Shown: in pieces, positions 1 through 9,016 of the stretch | How the letters are laid out: every line of letters begins with the position of its first letter | How positions within the stretch are numbered: the stretch's first letter is position 1 | The notes under the pieces: model-generated | Database searches by the model: none | The model's input: only the letters and a program-made list of their open reading frames with translations | Told to the model about the DNA's origin: nothing | Assembly (NCBI RefSeq): GCF_014648915.1 | Contig: NZ_BMSA01000024.1 | Span: 1 to 64,000, forward strand | Direction: 5' to 3' | Length of the DNA: 64,000 nucleotides | Source: Streptomyces phaeofaciens | GTDB lineage: Bacteria > Actinomycetota > Actinomycetes > Streptomycetales > Streptomycetaceae | Program-made: the position numbers and the translations under genes

Positions 1-10
1 GACCAGGCCC

Positions 11-38
11 GACGGCCCCGCGATACGCGGGAGCCGTC
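11..38. terminator. Hairpin downstream of tal
   Basis: A 12-bp stem (GACGGC then CCCGCG, pairing with CGCGGG and GCCGTC) closes on an ATA loop with one bulged A. It lies about 55 bp beyond the tal stop on the minus strand. It could terminate the tkt-tal transcript or attenuate read-through into the next gene, which lies outside the window. No U-tract is present, as is usual in Streptomyces. Confidence 0.5.
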
Positions 39-94
39 GGTCCGAGGGGTCACGAAGCGGGTTCGCTCCGGAACCGGAGAGGGGGGACAAGGTC

Positions 95-1213
95 TCAGCC
101 CTCCGAGGGGGCGAGGCGCTCCAGCTCCGCCTCGGTCGACTTGAGCAGGTCGTTCCAGGACGCCTCGAACTTCTCGACGCCCTCGTCCTCCAGCAGCTGC
201 ACCACGTCGTCGTACGAGATGCCGAGCTTCTCGACCGCGTCGAGTTCCGCGCGGGCCTGCTCGTAGGTGCCGGCGATGGTGTTGCCGGTGATCCCGCCGT
301 GGTCGTCGGTGGCCTGCAGGGTGGCCTCCGGCATGGTGTTCACCGTGTTCGGCGCCACCAGGTCGTCGACGTACAGGGTGTCCTTGTACGCCGGGTCCTT
401 CACGCCGGTCGAGGCCCACAGCGGACGCTGCTTGTTGGCGCCCGCGCGCTCCAGCGCCGTCCAGCGGTCGCCCGCGAAGACCTCCTCGTACGCCTGGTAG
501 GCGAGCCGGGCGTTGGCGAGGGCCGCCTTGCCGCGCGCGGCCTTGGCCTCGTCGGTGCCCAGCGCGTCCAGGCGCTTGTCGATCTCGGTGTCCACGCGGG
601 ACACGAAGAAGGACGCCACCGAGTGGATCAGGGAGAGGTCGAGGCCCTTCTCACGGGCCTTCTCCAGACCCGCCAGATAGGCGTCCATGACCTCGCGGTA
701 GCGCTCCAGCGAGAAGATCAGCGTGACGTTGACGCTGATGCCGTTGCCGATGACCTCGGTGATCGCCGGCAGACCCGCCCGGGTCGCCGGGATCTTGATC
801 AGGGTGTTGGGGCGGTCGACCAGCCAGGCCAGCTGCTTGGCCTCGGCGACCGTCGCCCGGGTCTCGTGCGCCAGGCGCGGGTCGACCTCGATGGACACCC
901 GGCCGTCCTGGCCGCCGGTGGCCTCGTAGACCGGGCGCAGGATGTCGGCGGCGTCCCGGACGTCCGCCGTCGTGATCATGCGGATGGCCTCGTCGACGGT
1001 GACCTTGCGGGCCGCGAGGTCGGCGAGCTGCTGCTCGTAGCCGTCACCGCCGCTGATCGCCTTCTGGAAGATCGACGGGTTGGTGGTGACGCCCACGACG
1101 TGCTGCTGGTCGATCAGCTCGGCGAGGTTGCCCGAGGTGATCCGCTTGCGCGACAGGTCGTCCAGCCAGATCGCGACGCCTTCTTCGGAGAGGCGCTTCA
1201 GTGCGTCTGTCAT
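95..1213 (-). CDS. tal: Transaldolase
   Basis: Transaldolase of the non-oxidative pentose phosphate pathway moves a dihydroxyacetone unit from sedoheptulose-7-P to glyceraldehyde-3-P in the cytoplasm. The 372-residue product has the actinobacterial form, opening MTDALKRLSEEG. The Schiff-base lysine lies in TLIKIPATRAGLPA. The ATG at 1213 is preceded by GGAG at good spacing. The frame stays open to 1348, but that extension runs over the end of tkt and is not needed. The gene lies 34 bp after tkt on the same strand, so the two are almost certainly co-transcribed. In relatives zwf follows tal; that position is outside this window. Confidence 0.96.
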   Translation of the reverse strand: MTDALKRLSEEGVAIWLDDLSRKRITSGNLAELIDQQHVVGVTTNPSIFQKAISGGDGYEQQLADLAARKVTVDEAIRMITTADVRDAADILRPVYEATGGQDGRVSIEVDPRLAHETRATVAEAKQLAWLVDRPNTLIKIPATRAGLPAITEVIGNGISVNVTLIFSLERYREVMDAYLAGLEKAREKGLDLSLIHSVASFFVSRVDTEIDKRLDALGTDEAKAARGKAALANARLAYQAYEEVFAGDRWTALERAGANKQRPLWASTGVKDPAYKDTLYVDDLVAPNTVNTMPEATLQATDDHGGITGNTIAGTYEQARAELDAVEKLGISYDDVVQLLEDEGVEKFEASWNDLLKSTEAELERLAPSEG

Positions 1214-1247
1214 GGAAAATGCATCTCCTACGTGTCGTGTATGGGCG

Positions 1248-3335
1248 TCAGCGCTGGGCGCCGGCGAGGGATTCCCGCGCCTTCGCGGCCACGTTCTCGG
1301 CAGTGAAGCCGTACTCGCGGAAGAGGACCTTGCCGTCGGCCGAAGCACCGAAGTGCTCCAGGGAAACGATGCGGCCGGCGTCCCCGACGTACTTGTGCCA
1401 GGTCAGACCGATACCGGCCTCGACCGAGACACGGGCCTTCACCGACGGCGGCAGGACGTCGTCCCGGTACGCCTGGTCCTGCTCCTCGAACCACTCCACG
1501 GACGGCATGGAGACCACCCGGGTCGGCACGCCGTCGGCCTCGAGCTGCTCGCGCGCCTCGACGGCGACGTGCACCTCGGAACCGGTCGCGATCAGGATCA
1601 CCTCGGGCGCCCCGGTGGACGCCTCGAACAGGACGTAACCGCCCTTGGCGGTGTCCTCGTTGGGCTCGTACGTCGGCACACCCTGGCGGGTCAGCGCCAG
1701 ACCGTGCGGGGCGCCCTTGCCGAAGACCTTGGTCCAGCGCCGCAGGATCTCGCGCCAGGCGATCGCGGTCTCGTTGGCGTCGGCCGGGCGGACCACGTTC
1801 AGGCCCGGGATGGCGCGCAGCGAGGCGAGGTGCTCGATCGGCTGGTGGGTGGGGCCGTCCTCGCCGAGACCGATGGAGTCGTGGGTCCACACGTAGGTCA
1901 CCGGCAGGTGCATCAGCGCGGACAGGCGTACGGCGTTGCGCATGTAGTCGGAGAACACGAGGAACGTGCCGCCGTAGATGCGGGTGTTGCCGTGCAGCGC
2001 GATGCCGTTCATCTCCGCGGCCATGGAGTGCTCGCGGATGCCGAAGTGGATCGTGCGGCCGTAGGGGTTCGCCTCGGGCAGCGGGTTGTCCGCGGGCAGG
2101 AACGACGACGTCTTGTCGATCGTGGTGTTGTTGGAGCCCGCGAGGTCGGCCGAGCCGCCCCACAGCTCCGGGATCACCGCGCCGAGGGTCTGGAGCACCT
2201 TGCCGGACGCGGCACGGGTGGCGACGCCCTTGCCGGGCTCGAAGACCGGGAGCTTCTCCTCCCAGCCGGCCGGCAGCTCGCCCGCGGCGATGCGGTCGAA
2301 CTCGGCGGCGCGCTCGGCGTTGTTGTCGCGCCAGAGCTGGAAGGACTTCTCCCACTCGGCCTTCGCCTGGGCGCCGCGCTCCAGGGCGCCGCGGGTGTGG
2401 GCGATGACCTCGTCGGCGACCTCGAAGGTCTGCTCCGGGTCGAAGCCCAGGACGCGCTTGGTGGCCGCGACCTCGTCGTCACCGAGCGCCGAGCCGTGCG
2501 CGGCCTCGGTGTTCTGCGCGTTGGGGGCGGGCCAGGCGATGATCGAGCGCATCGCGATGAAGGACGGCTTGTCCGTCACCTGCTTCGCGGCCTCGATCGC
2601 GTTGTACAGGGCGTGCGGGTCGAGGTCGCCGTCCGGCTTGGGGGCGACCCGCTGCACGTGCCAGCCGTACGCCTCGTAGCGCTTGACCGTGTCCTCGGAG
2701 ACGGCCGTCTCGGTGTCGCCCTCGATCGAGATGTGGTTGTCGTCCCACAGCAGGACCAGGTTGCCGAGCTTCTGGTGGCCGGCCATCGAGGACGCCTCGG
2801 CGGAGATGCCCTCCTGGAGGCAGCCGTCACCCGCGATGACGTACACGAAGTGGTCGAAGGGCGACTCGCCCTGAGCGGCCTCGGGGTCGAACAGACCGCG
2901 CTCGTAGCGGGCGGCCATCGCCATGCCCACCGCGTTGGCGACACCCTGGCCCAGCGGGCCCGTCGTCGTCTCCACGCCCGTGGTGTGACCGTACTCGGGG
3001 TGACCCGGGGTCTTCGAACCCCACGTACGGAAGCTCTTCAGGTCGTCCAGCTCCAGGCCGAAACCGGCCAGGTACAGCTGGGTGTAGAGGGTCAGGGACG
3101 AATGGCCCGCGGACAGCACGAAGCGGTCGCGGCCGACCCAGTCGGCGTCCGCCGGGTCGTGCCGCATCACCTTCTGGAAGAGGGTGTAGGCGGCGGGGGC
3201 CAGGCTCATCGCCGTACCGGGATGGCCGTTGCCGACCTTCTGTACGGCATCGGCGGCCAGGACGCGGGCGGTGTCCACGGCCCGCTGGTCCCATTCGGTC
3301 CACTCGAGGTCTGTGGTGGTCGGCTTGGTGCTCAC
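1248..3335 (-). CDS. tkt: Transketolase
   Basis: Thiamine-diphosphate-dependent transketolase transfers two-carbon units between ketose and aldose phosphates. The 695-residue length is normal for the family. The cofactor motif GDGCLQEG...N lies in the N-terminal third, followed by the pyrimidine-binding domain (GSADLAGSNNT, then EHSMAAEMNGIALHG) and the C-terminal domain. The start is GTG at 3335, giving MSTKPTTTDLEWTEWDQRAV. It is the first gene of the tkt-tal pair, and its promoter must lie in the 3336-3753 gap shared with divergent ctaB. Confidence 0.97.
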   Translation of the reverse strand: MSTKPTTTDLEWTEWDQRAVDTARVLAADAVQKVGNGHPGTAMSLAPAAYTLFQKVMRHDPADADWVGRDRFVLSAGHSSLTLYTQLYLAGFGLELDDLKSFRTWGSKTPGHPEYGHTTGVETTTGPLGQGVANAVGMAMAARYERGLFDPEAAQGESPFDHFVYVIAGDGCLQEGISAEASSMAGHQKLGNLVLLWDDNHISIEGDTETAVSEDTVKRYEAYGWHVQRVAPKPDGDLDPHALYNAIEAAKQVTDKPSFIAMRSIIAWPAPNAQNTEAAHGSALGDDEVAATKRVLGFDPEQTFEVADEVIAHTRGALERGAQAKAEWEKSFQLWRDNNAERAAEFDRIAAGELPAGWEEKLPVFEPGKGVATRAASGKVLQTLGAVIPELWGGSADLAGSNNTTIDKTSSFLPADNPLPEANPYGRTIHFGIREHSMAAEMNGIALHGNTRIYGGTFLVFSDYMRNAVRLSALMHLPVTYVWTHDSIGLGEDGPTHQPIEHLASLRAIPGLNVVRPADANETAIAWREILRRWTKVFGKGAPHGLALTRQGVPTYEPNEDTAKGGYVLFEASTGAPEVILIATGSEVHVAVEAREQLEADGVPTRVVSMPSVEWFEEQDQAYRDDVLPPSVKARVSVEAGIGLTWHKYVGDAGRIVSLEHFGASADGKVLFREYGFTAENVAAKARESLAGAQR

Positions 3336-3753
3336 CCTGGGTCAGGGCTCCTCTCCACATGTCGAATACCGGCTTCTTCGGGCGCGCGCCCACCGGCTGC
3401 CGGGGCACTGGATGTGCACCGGCCGCTGTCGAGCCTACCCCCGTAAGGACGTGCGTTTTTTCGAGTCATTCCAGACTGCCGGGCCGTGCCGGGATCCGCC
3501 TCCCGACTGGCCCGTTCCGCATTCAGCACATGAATACGGAGCCGCTCATCTGACTGCTCAATCGAGCCTCAGTGCGACCTTTGAGCGACCGCCGGGCCGA
3601 CCCCTCGCGCCGCTGGTGGCGGGCCCCTCCCAACACGACCCCACCCCCACGAAGGCCGGGGTATGGGCAACGTCTACAGTGGCGTGGTACGCGTGAGCCT
3701 TTACCCGCCATTCACATCGGGAGGCTCGCTGGGAGTCTCTGTCAGGGGTGTGC
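3336..3753. promoter_or_regulatory. Divergent tkt / ctaB intergenic region
   Basis: About 420 bp without a credible gene separates two divergent housekeeping genes, so it must hold both promoters. On the plus strand TACAGT at 3675-3680 is a reasonable -10 for ctaB, but the -35 is weak. On the minus strand TTGAGC and TATTCA about 19 bp apart (3525-3562) could serve tkt. I see no riboswitch-like fold. Assignments here are tentative. Confidence 0.4.
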
Positions 3754-4701
3754 GTGACGGCCGTTGAATCCCGTCCAGTGGGGATCGTCGGGACGAGCCA
3801 GAGCCCGAGCCGGCGGCCGTTCGGGGCCCGGGTCAAGGCGTTCGTGGCGCTGACCAAGCCGCGGATCATCGAGCTGCTGCTGATCACCACCGTTCCGGTG
3901 ATGTTCCTGGCGCAGCAGGGTGTGCCCGACCTCGGCCTGGTGCTCCTGACCTGCCTCGGCGGCTATCTGTCCGCGGGTGGCGCCAACGCGCTGAACATGT
4001 ACATCGACCGTGACATCGACGCGCTGATGGACCGCACCTCGCAGCGTCCGCTGGTGACCGGGATGGTCAGCCCGCGTGAATGTCTCGCCTTCGGTATCAC
4101 CCTCGCGGTGGTGTCCACGCTGTTGTTCGGGCTGACCGTCAACTGGCTGTCGGCCTGGCTCGCCCTCGGCGCGCTCCTCTTCTACGTCGTCGTCTACACG
4201 ATGATCCTCAAGCGCCGTACCTCGCAGAACATCGTGTGGGGCGGCATCGCCGGCTGCATGCCGGTCCTGATCGGCTGGTCCTCGGTCACGAACTCCCTGT
4301 CGTGGGCGCCGGTCGTCCTCTTCCTCGTCATGTTCTTCTGGACGCCGCCGCACTACTGGCCGCTGTCCATGAAGGTGAAGGACGACTACGCGCGCGTGGG
4401 CGTGCCGATGCTGCCGGTCATCGCCTCCAACAAGGTGGTCGCCAAGCAGATCGTGATCTACAGCTGGGTGATGGTCGCCGTCTCGCTCGCGCTCACCCCG
4501 CTGGGCTACACCGGCTGGTTCTACACCGCGGTCGCGCTGGTGGCGGGCGGCTGGTGGCTCTGGGAGGCGCACGCCCTGCACGCCCGTGCCAAGGCCGAGG
4601 TCCGCGGCGCCAAGCTGAAGGAGATGCGGCTGTTCCACTGGTCCATCACCTATGTGTCGCTGCTGTTCGTGGCGGTGGCCGTGGACCCCTTCCTGCGGTA
4701 G
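3754..4701 (+). CDS. ctaB: Protohaem IX farnesyltransferase (haem O synthase)
   Basis: A membrane prenyltransferase that adds the farnesyl chain to haem b to make haem O, used for haem-copper oxidases. The protein of about 315 residues is almost entirely hydrophobic. It has the prenyltransferase signature N-x3-D-x3-D in NALNMYIDRDIDALMDR and a second Asp region near KVKDDYARVGVPMLP. GTG at 3754 is chosen because AGGGG sits 5 nt upstream; GTG at 3748 is an alternative two codons longer. It is followed by a 16-bp terminator. The next step, haem A synthase, is encoded at 7111-8142. Confidence 0.94.
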   Translation: MTAVESRPVGIVGTSQSPSRRPFGARVKAFVALTKPRIIELLLITTVPVMFLAQQGVPDLGLVLLTCLGGYLSAGGANALNMYIDRDIDALMDRTSQRPLVTGMVSPRECLAFGITLAVVSTLLFGLTVNWLSAWLALGALLFYVVVYTMILKRRTSQNIVWGGIAGCMPVLIGWSSVTNSLSWAPVVLFLVMFFWTPPHYWPLSMKVKDDYARVGVPMLPVIASNKVVAKQIVIYSWVMVAVSLALTPLGYTGWFYTAVALVAGGWWLWEAHALHARAKAEVRGAKLKEMRLFHWSITYVSLLFVAVAVDPFLR

Positions 4702-4724
4702 TTCCCCCGCTCCGTACGGCATGC

Positions 4725-4762
4725 CGGCCGGGGTGCGTGGTCAAGGCCACGCACCCCGGCCG
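4725..4762 (+). terminator. Terminator after ctaB
   Basis: A perfect 16-bp stem (CGGCCGGGGTGCGTGG with its complement) closes on a 6-nt TCAAGG loop, 23 bp after the ctaB stop. This is a strong intrinsic-type hairpin without a U-tract. Confidence 0.8.
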
Positions 4763-4798
4763 TCGCCGTTCGATCTACCCGTCGGTAGCATCCTGGCC

Positions 4799-5131
4799 AT
4801 GGCAGACACGCAGCAGGTTGACGCGAAGGACGGGCGCCGGGTCGCCCGGCTGGCGAAGCAGATCGGCGCCTTCTCCCGGCAGCACGGCGGGGCCGAGGGC
4901 CAGGTCGCGTACATCGGGGAGCGCGGCGCCCGGATCGTGCTCGTCGGCGAGGACGGCGGCTGGGGCGACCTCGTGGCCCCCTCCGTCGAGATCGCCCGGA
5001 AGGCCGTGGAGAAGGCCGGGATCACGGTCCACGAGTCCTTCGACGGGGAGTTCGCGGCGAAGGTGACGACCGGCCCGTACGAATGGACCCGCATGGCCGG
5101 AATCCAGCTCGGCGGTCCGAAGAACGGCTGA
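4799..5131 (+). CDS. Conserved hypothetical protein, 110 aa
   Basis: A small soluble protein of unknown function with no signal peptide or membrane segment. The sequence is charged and compact (MADTQQVDAKDGRRVARLA...), with a GERGARIVLVGEDGGWGDLV region that looks like a beta-hairpin core. TAGCAT at 4786-4791 is a good -10 hexamer placed 7 nt before the ATG, so the mRNA may be leaderless; no Shine-Dalgarno is visible. It follows the ctaB terminator, so it is probably transcribed alone or with the next gene. Conservation next to ctaB in Streptomyces is from memory. Confidence 0.8.
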   Translation: MADTQQVDAKDGRRVARLAKQIGAFSRQHGGAEGQVAYIGERGARIVLVGEDGGWGDLVAPSVEIARKAVEKAGITVHESFDGEFAAKVTTGPYEWTRMAGIQLGGPKNG

Positions 5132-5213
5132 AGCCGCCCCGCCAGCAACACCTGACACCCGGTTCACCCGTTAGGACCTGAAGGAGTACGCGGTCCGCCT
5201 CACGGGAGTCCCG

Positions 5214-6320
5214 ATGATCGAAACGCCGTCCTTGGTGGACCAGTACTGCCACGGCGTCCTGAGAACGGAACTGGGCCTCGGCACGTTCGAGGCCCAGTTG
5301 GCCCGCACCGAGGGCCCGCCCGCCCCGGGCACGACGCTGTTCGACACCCAGACCGGGTTCGCCGTACGCCGTTGGTGCCCCCCGCTGCTGGGCCTGGAAC
5401 CGCACTGTGCGCCCGCCCGCTATCTCGCCCGCCGCCGTGAACTCGGCGTACTGGAAACGGGCCGGCGGCTGCTGCGCGGCAGCGGCATCACCACGTACCT
5501 CGTGGACACCGGGCTGCCCGGCGACCTCACCGGACCCGGTGAGCTGGGCTCCGCGGGAGCCGCCGAGGCCCGCGAGATCGTACGCCTGGAACTCCTCGCC
5601 GAGCAGGTCGCCGACACCTCCGGCACCGTCGAGTCCTTTCTCGCCAACCTCGCCGAGTCGGTCCACGGGGCCGCCGCCGAGGCCGTCGCCTTCACCTCCG
5701 TCGCGGGCGTCCGGCACGGCCTGGCGCTCGCGCCCGAACCGCCCGGGCCCGGAGAGGTGCGCGGCGCCGCGGGCCGCTGGCTGGCCGGACGCCGGGTCGG
5801 CGGCGAGCTGAGCGACCCGGTGCTGCTGCGGCACCTGCTGTGGATCGCCGTCGCCTCCGGCCTGCCGCTCCAGCTGCACGCGGGGCTCGGCGAGAGCGGC
5901 CTGCGCATCGACCGCACCGATCCCGTGCTCCTGACGGACTTCGTGCGCGCCACGGCCGGCCTGGGCACGGACCTCGTACTGCTGCACGCCTACCCCTACC
6001 ACCGGCACGCCGCCCACCTGGCCGGGGTCTTCCCGCATGTGTACGCCGACTCCGGTGCCGCGCTGGTGCGCACCGGTGCCCGGGCCGCGAACGTCCTCGC
6101 GGAGACCCTGGAACTGGCTCCCTTCGGCAAGATCCTCTTCTCCAGCGGGGGGCAGCGGCTGCCCGAGCTCCACGTGGTCGGCGCCCGCCTCTTCCGCGAG
6201 GCGCTGGCCCGGGTGCTGGGCGGCTGGGTCGCCGAGGGCGCCTGGTCCCTGACGGACGCCCAGCGCGTGGCGGGCCTGATCGCGGCGGGCAACGCACGAC
6301 GGGTGTACGGGCTGGACTGA
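5214..6320 (+). CDS. Amidohydrolase-like protein, metal site apparently incomplete
   Basis: A 368-residue TIM-barrel protein of the amidohydrolase-2 / FluG-N-terminal type. It shows QLHAGLGESGLRIDRTDP and LLHAYPYHRHAAHLAG in the barrel, and a C-terminal FSSGGQRLPELHVVGARLF. In active members the first strand carries H-x-H and the last carries an Asp (SSDG..PE). Here these read DQYCHGV (one His only) and SSGGQ (no Asp), so the catalytic metal may be lost or bound differently. Start ATG 5214 follows a GGGAG. Its substrate is unknown. The next gene begins 18 bp downstream, suggesting co-transcription. Confidence 0.8.
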   Translation: MIETPSLVDQYCHGVLRTELGLGTFEAQLARTEGPPAPGTTLFDTQTGFAVRRWCPPLLGLEPHCAPARYLARRRELGVLETGRRLLRGSGITTYLVDTGLPGDLTGPGELGSAGAAEAREIVRLELLAEQVADTSGTVESFLANLAESVHGAAAEAVAFTSVAGVRHGLALAPEPPGPGEVRGAAGRWLAGRRVGGELSDPVLLRHLLWIAVASGLPLQLHAGLGESGLRIDRTDPVLLTDFVRATAGLGTDLVLLHAYPYHRHAAHLAGVFPHVYADSGAALVRTGARAANVLAETLELAPFGKILFSSGGQRLPELHVVGARLFREALARVLGGWVAEGAWSLTDAQRVAGLIAAGNARRVYGLD

Positions 6321-6338
6321 GACGCACAGACTGGGCGC

Positions 6339-7088
6339 ATGACACGCCGTACGGACGCCTTACTGGACCGTTTCCTCGCCGGGCTCGCGGCGCTGGACCC
6401 CACCGCCGTCTGGGCCCACGGTTCGCTCGCCGGGGGCGACTACCAGGAGGGCCGCAGCGATCTGGACCTGGTCGCGGTCCTGGCGGGGCCCGTCACACCG
6501 CGCGCGGTGTGGGCCCTGGCCCGGCTGCACGCCCGGCTGCGCGGCGAGCCGCTCGCCCCGCTGCTGCACTGCACCTATCTCACCCCCGGCACGGCGGCCG
6601 GACCTGAGCGGCGACACCTCACCTGGGCGCACGGCGAACTGTTCCGGCGGCCGGTCACCCCCGTGACCCGGCGTGAACTGCACGACTTCGGCCGGGTCCT
6701 GCGAGGGCGGGCGCCGCGCGCGGTCCTCCCGCCCGTACCTGACCGTGAACTCGACGACTTCGTCGTCCGTGACCAGCGGGAGTTCTGGCGGCCCCACGTG
6801 GACCGGGCGGCGCTGTGGCGGCAGGACGTCTGGGTCGACCTGGGCCTGCTGACCTTCGCCCGGGCCACCGCCGTCCTGCGGGACGGCCGGCTGATCTCCA
6901 AGCGGGAGGCGCTGGACCTGCTGCCCGGCCTCGGGGCGCCCGCCGAGGTCGTCGAGGACATCGCCGCGCGCCGCTACGACGACCGGCGCGCCGCCCCGCC
7001 CGGGGCGGCCTGGACCGAGCGCAGGGCGGGGCTGACCCGCGCCTGGCTGGCCCCCGCGATCGACGCTCTGGTGACGGCGTACCGCTGA
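6339..7088 (+). CDS. Nucleotidyltransferase-domain protein with a TTA codon
   Basis: A 249-residue protein of the aminoglycoside-adenylyltransferase-like superfamily. The signature G-S-x11-D-x-D appears near the start in AHGSLAGGDYQEGRSDLDLVA, the Mg-NTP site. The rest is helical, including the DFVVRDQREFW region. The target is unknown and resistance should not be assumed. Codon 8 is TTA (6360-6362), the rare leucine codon read by bldA tRNA in Streptomyces, so translation may be limited to late growth. It lies 18 bp after the amidohydrolase-like gene and converges with ctaA. Confidence 0.8.
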   Translation: MTRRTDALLDRFLAGLAALDPTAVWAHGSLAGGDYQEGRSDLDLVAVLAGPVTPRAVWALARLHARLRGEPLAPLLHCTYLTPGTAAGPERRHLTWAHGELFRRPVTPVTRRELHDFGRVLRGRAPRAVLPPVPDRELDDFVVRDQREFWRPHVDRAALWRQDVWVDLGLLTFARATAVLRDGRLISKREALDLLPGLGAPAEVVEDIAARRYDDRRAAPPGAAWTERRAGLTRAWLAPAIDALVTAYR

Positions 7089-7110
7089 CCCGGGCGTCGG
7101 GCGTCGGGCG

Positions 7111-8142
7111 TCAGGCGCGGGACCCGGCCGTCACCTCGGCCGCGGGCTCCGGCAGCCGGACCGCCGGCCCGGGGCGTTCGCGCAGGGCCAGCAGCACGCG
7201 CAGGACCGCGATCCACACCAGCGCCGAGCCGAACATGTGCAGGCCGACCAGCACCTCGGGAAGGTTCGTGAAGTACTGGACGTAACCGATCACGCCCTGG
7301 GCGAGCAGGACCAGGAACAGGTCCCGGGTGCGGTCCAGGGGGCCCTTGGGGGAGTCGACCGCCTTGAGGACGAACCACAGGGCGAAGGTCAGCGACACCA
7401 CGATCCAGGCCAGCACGGCGTGCACCTTGCTGACCGTCTCCCAGTCGAGCGGCATCCGCGCGACCTCGCTGGAGTCGCCCGCGTGCGGGCCCGCGCCGGT
7501 CACCACCGTGCCGACCAGGATCAGCAGCACCGAGGCCGCGACCAGGAACCACACCAGCTGCCGGACGGCCCCGCCGACCAGCGGACGGGGCTCCCCGTCG
7601 CCCTCGCGCGTGCGCTGCCACATCACCGTGGCCACCGCGATCAGGGCCGACGTGGCCACGAAGTGCGCGGCGACCGTGTACGGGTTGAGGCCCACGAGGA
7701 CCACGATCCCGCCGAGCACCGCGTTGCTCATCACGATCCAGAACTGCGCCCAGCCCAGCCGGGTCAGCCCCCGGCGGTGGGGCGCGGTGGAGCGCGCGGC
7801 GATGATCGCCCAGCCGACGGCCGCGCACAGCACGTACGTCAGCATGCGGTTGCCGAACTCGATGGCGCCGTGCAGGCCCATCTCGCTGGTCGCCGTGAGC
7901 GAGTCGGTGGTGCACTTGGGCCAGGTCGGGCAGCCGAGACCGGAGCCCGTGAGCCGTACGGCACCACCGGTGACCACGATGAGCACCGACATCACGAGGG
8001 CGCTGAGGGCCGCGCGCTCGACCGTCCGGGGTTCCGGGGTCCAGCGGGCGGCGATGAAGGCGAGCGGGTTGCGCACGGCCGCGAGGGCGTCGGCGCGGGT
8101 CACGTTTGGCACGCCGTCCATCGTAGGGGGCCGCTTGTGCAC
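7111..8142 (-). CDS. ctaA: Haem A synthase (COX15/CtaA family)
   Basis: An integral membrane oxygenase that converts haem O to haem A for aa3-type cytochrome oxidase. It has eight predicted hydrophobic segments with conserved histidines, for example in GLHGAIEFGNRMLTYVL and VGLHMFGSALVWI, as expected for the two haem sites. GTG 8142 gives 343 residues, while ATG 8121 would remove MHKRPPT; neither has a strong ribosome site. It follows the ABC exporter on the minus strand by about 100 bp of repeat-rich DNA. Confidence 0.92.
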   Translation of the reverse strand: MHKRPPTMDGVPNVTRADALAAVRNPLAFIAARWTPEPRTVERAALSALVMSVLIVVTGGAVRLTGSGLGCPTWPKCTTDSLTATSEMGLHGAIEFGNRMLTYVLCAAVGWAIIAARSTAPHRRGLTRLGWAQFWIVMSNAVLGGIVVLVGLNPYTVAAHFVATSALIAVATVMWQRTREGDGEPRPLVGGAVRQLVWFLVAASVLLILVGTVVTGAGPHAGDSSEVARMPLDWETVSKVHAVLAWIVVSLTFALWFVLKAVDSPKGPLDRTRDLFLVLLAQGVIGYVQYFTNLPEVLVGLHMFGSALVWIAVLRVLLALRERPGPAVRLPEPAAEVTAGSRA

Positions 8143-8188
8143 GCTTTCACGAGGGGTCCCCGCAGGTCCCCGGCCGGTCCCGGGGTGA

Positions 8189-8263
8189 CCGGCCGGTTAC
8201 TCCCGGCGGCAGAACCGGCCGGCTGCTCCCGGCGGAAGCGGCCGGCTACTCCCAGCGGAAGAA
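8189..8263. repeat. 25-26 bp tandem repeat spanning the exporter stop codon
   Basis: Three diverged units of 24-26 bp lie at 8189-8214, 8215-8239 and 8240-8263. The last unit contains the final codons and TAG stop (8246-8248) of the minus-strand ABC permease. The other two are copies of that gene end lying beyond the stop. Confidence 0.75.
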
Positions 8264-9016
8264 CCGCCCCGCCGCCGCGAGCCCCACGACGGCCCACACC
8301 GCGAGGATCCCCAGATCGCCCCAGGGCATCCCGGCGCCGTGCTGGAGGACGTCCCGCAGGCCGTCGGAGAGGGCCGTGATCGGCAGCAGGCCGAGTACGT
8401 CCTGGGCCGCGGGCGGAAACTTGTCCAGCGGGACGATGACCCCGCCGCCCACCAGCAGCAGCAGGAAGACCAGGTTGGCCGCGGCCAGGGTCGCCTCCGC
8501 CTTCAGCGTGCCGGCCATCAGCAGACCGAGGCCCGAGAAGGCGGCCGTGCCCAGCACCAGGAGCAGCAGGACCGCGAGCGGGCCGCCCTGCGGGTCCCAG
8601 CCGAGCGCGAGGGCGATCGCCGTCAGCAGGATCACCTGGAGAACCTCGGTGACCAGCACCGACGCGGTCTTCGCGGTCATCAGCGCCCAGCGCGGGAGCG
8701 GAGAGGACGCCAGCCGCTTCAGGACGCCGTAGCGGCGCTCGAAGCCGGTCGCGATGGCCTGGCCGGTGAAGGCCGTGGACATGACCGCGAGCGCCAGGAT
8801 GCCCGGGGCCAGGAAGTCCACCGCCTCGCCCGCGCCCGTGTCCACGATGTCCACGCTGCTGAACAGGGCCAGCAGCAGCGTCGGGATCACGACGGTGAGC
8901 AGCAGCTGCTCGCCGTTGCGCAGGAGCATCTTCGTCTCCAGCGCCGCCTGGGCCGCGATCATGCGGGCCAGGGGCGCCGCGCCCGGCCGGGGGGTGTAGG
9001 TACCGGTGGCGGTCAC
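8246..9016 (-). CDS. ABC-2 type exporter permease
   Basis: A 256-residue membrane protein with about six hydrophobic segments typical of ABC-2 exporter permeases (LLTVVIPTLLLALF, VDFLAPGILALAVMSTAF, ALMTAKTASVLVTEVLQVILL). The conserved FERRYGVLKRLASSPL stretch lies in the first cytoplasmic loop. The start is GTG 9016, overlapping the ATPase stop by 4 nt, with GGAGCT upstream. It pairs with the ATPase encoded at 9013-9936. The substrate is unknown; drug or lipid export is typical of the family. The 3' end is embedded in a tandem repeat that duplicates the stop region. Confidence 0.92.
   Translation of the reverse strand: MTATGTYTPRPGAAPLARMIAAQAALETKMLLRNGEQLLLTVVIPTLLLALFSSVDIVDTGAGEAVDFLAPGILALAVMSTAFTGQAIATGFERRYGVLKRLASSPLPRWALMTAKTASVLVTEVLQVILLTAIALALGWDPQGGPLAVLLLLVLGTAAFSGLGLLMAGTLKAEATLAAANLVFLLLLVGGGVIVPLDKFPPAAQDVLGLLPITALSDGLRDVLQHGAGMPWGDLGILAVWAVVGLAAAGRFFRWE

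Noticed and set aside
1080..3446. 788-aa plus-strand open frame opposite tkt/tal
   Set aside because: It is a high-G+C shadow frame over two unambiguous enzymes, with Arg/Gly/Val-rich low-complexity sequence and no domain.
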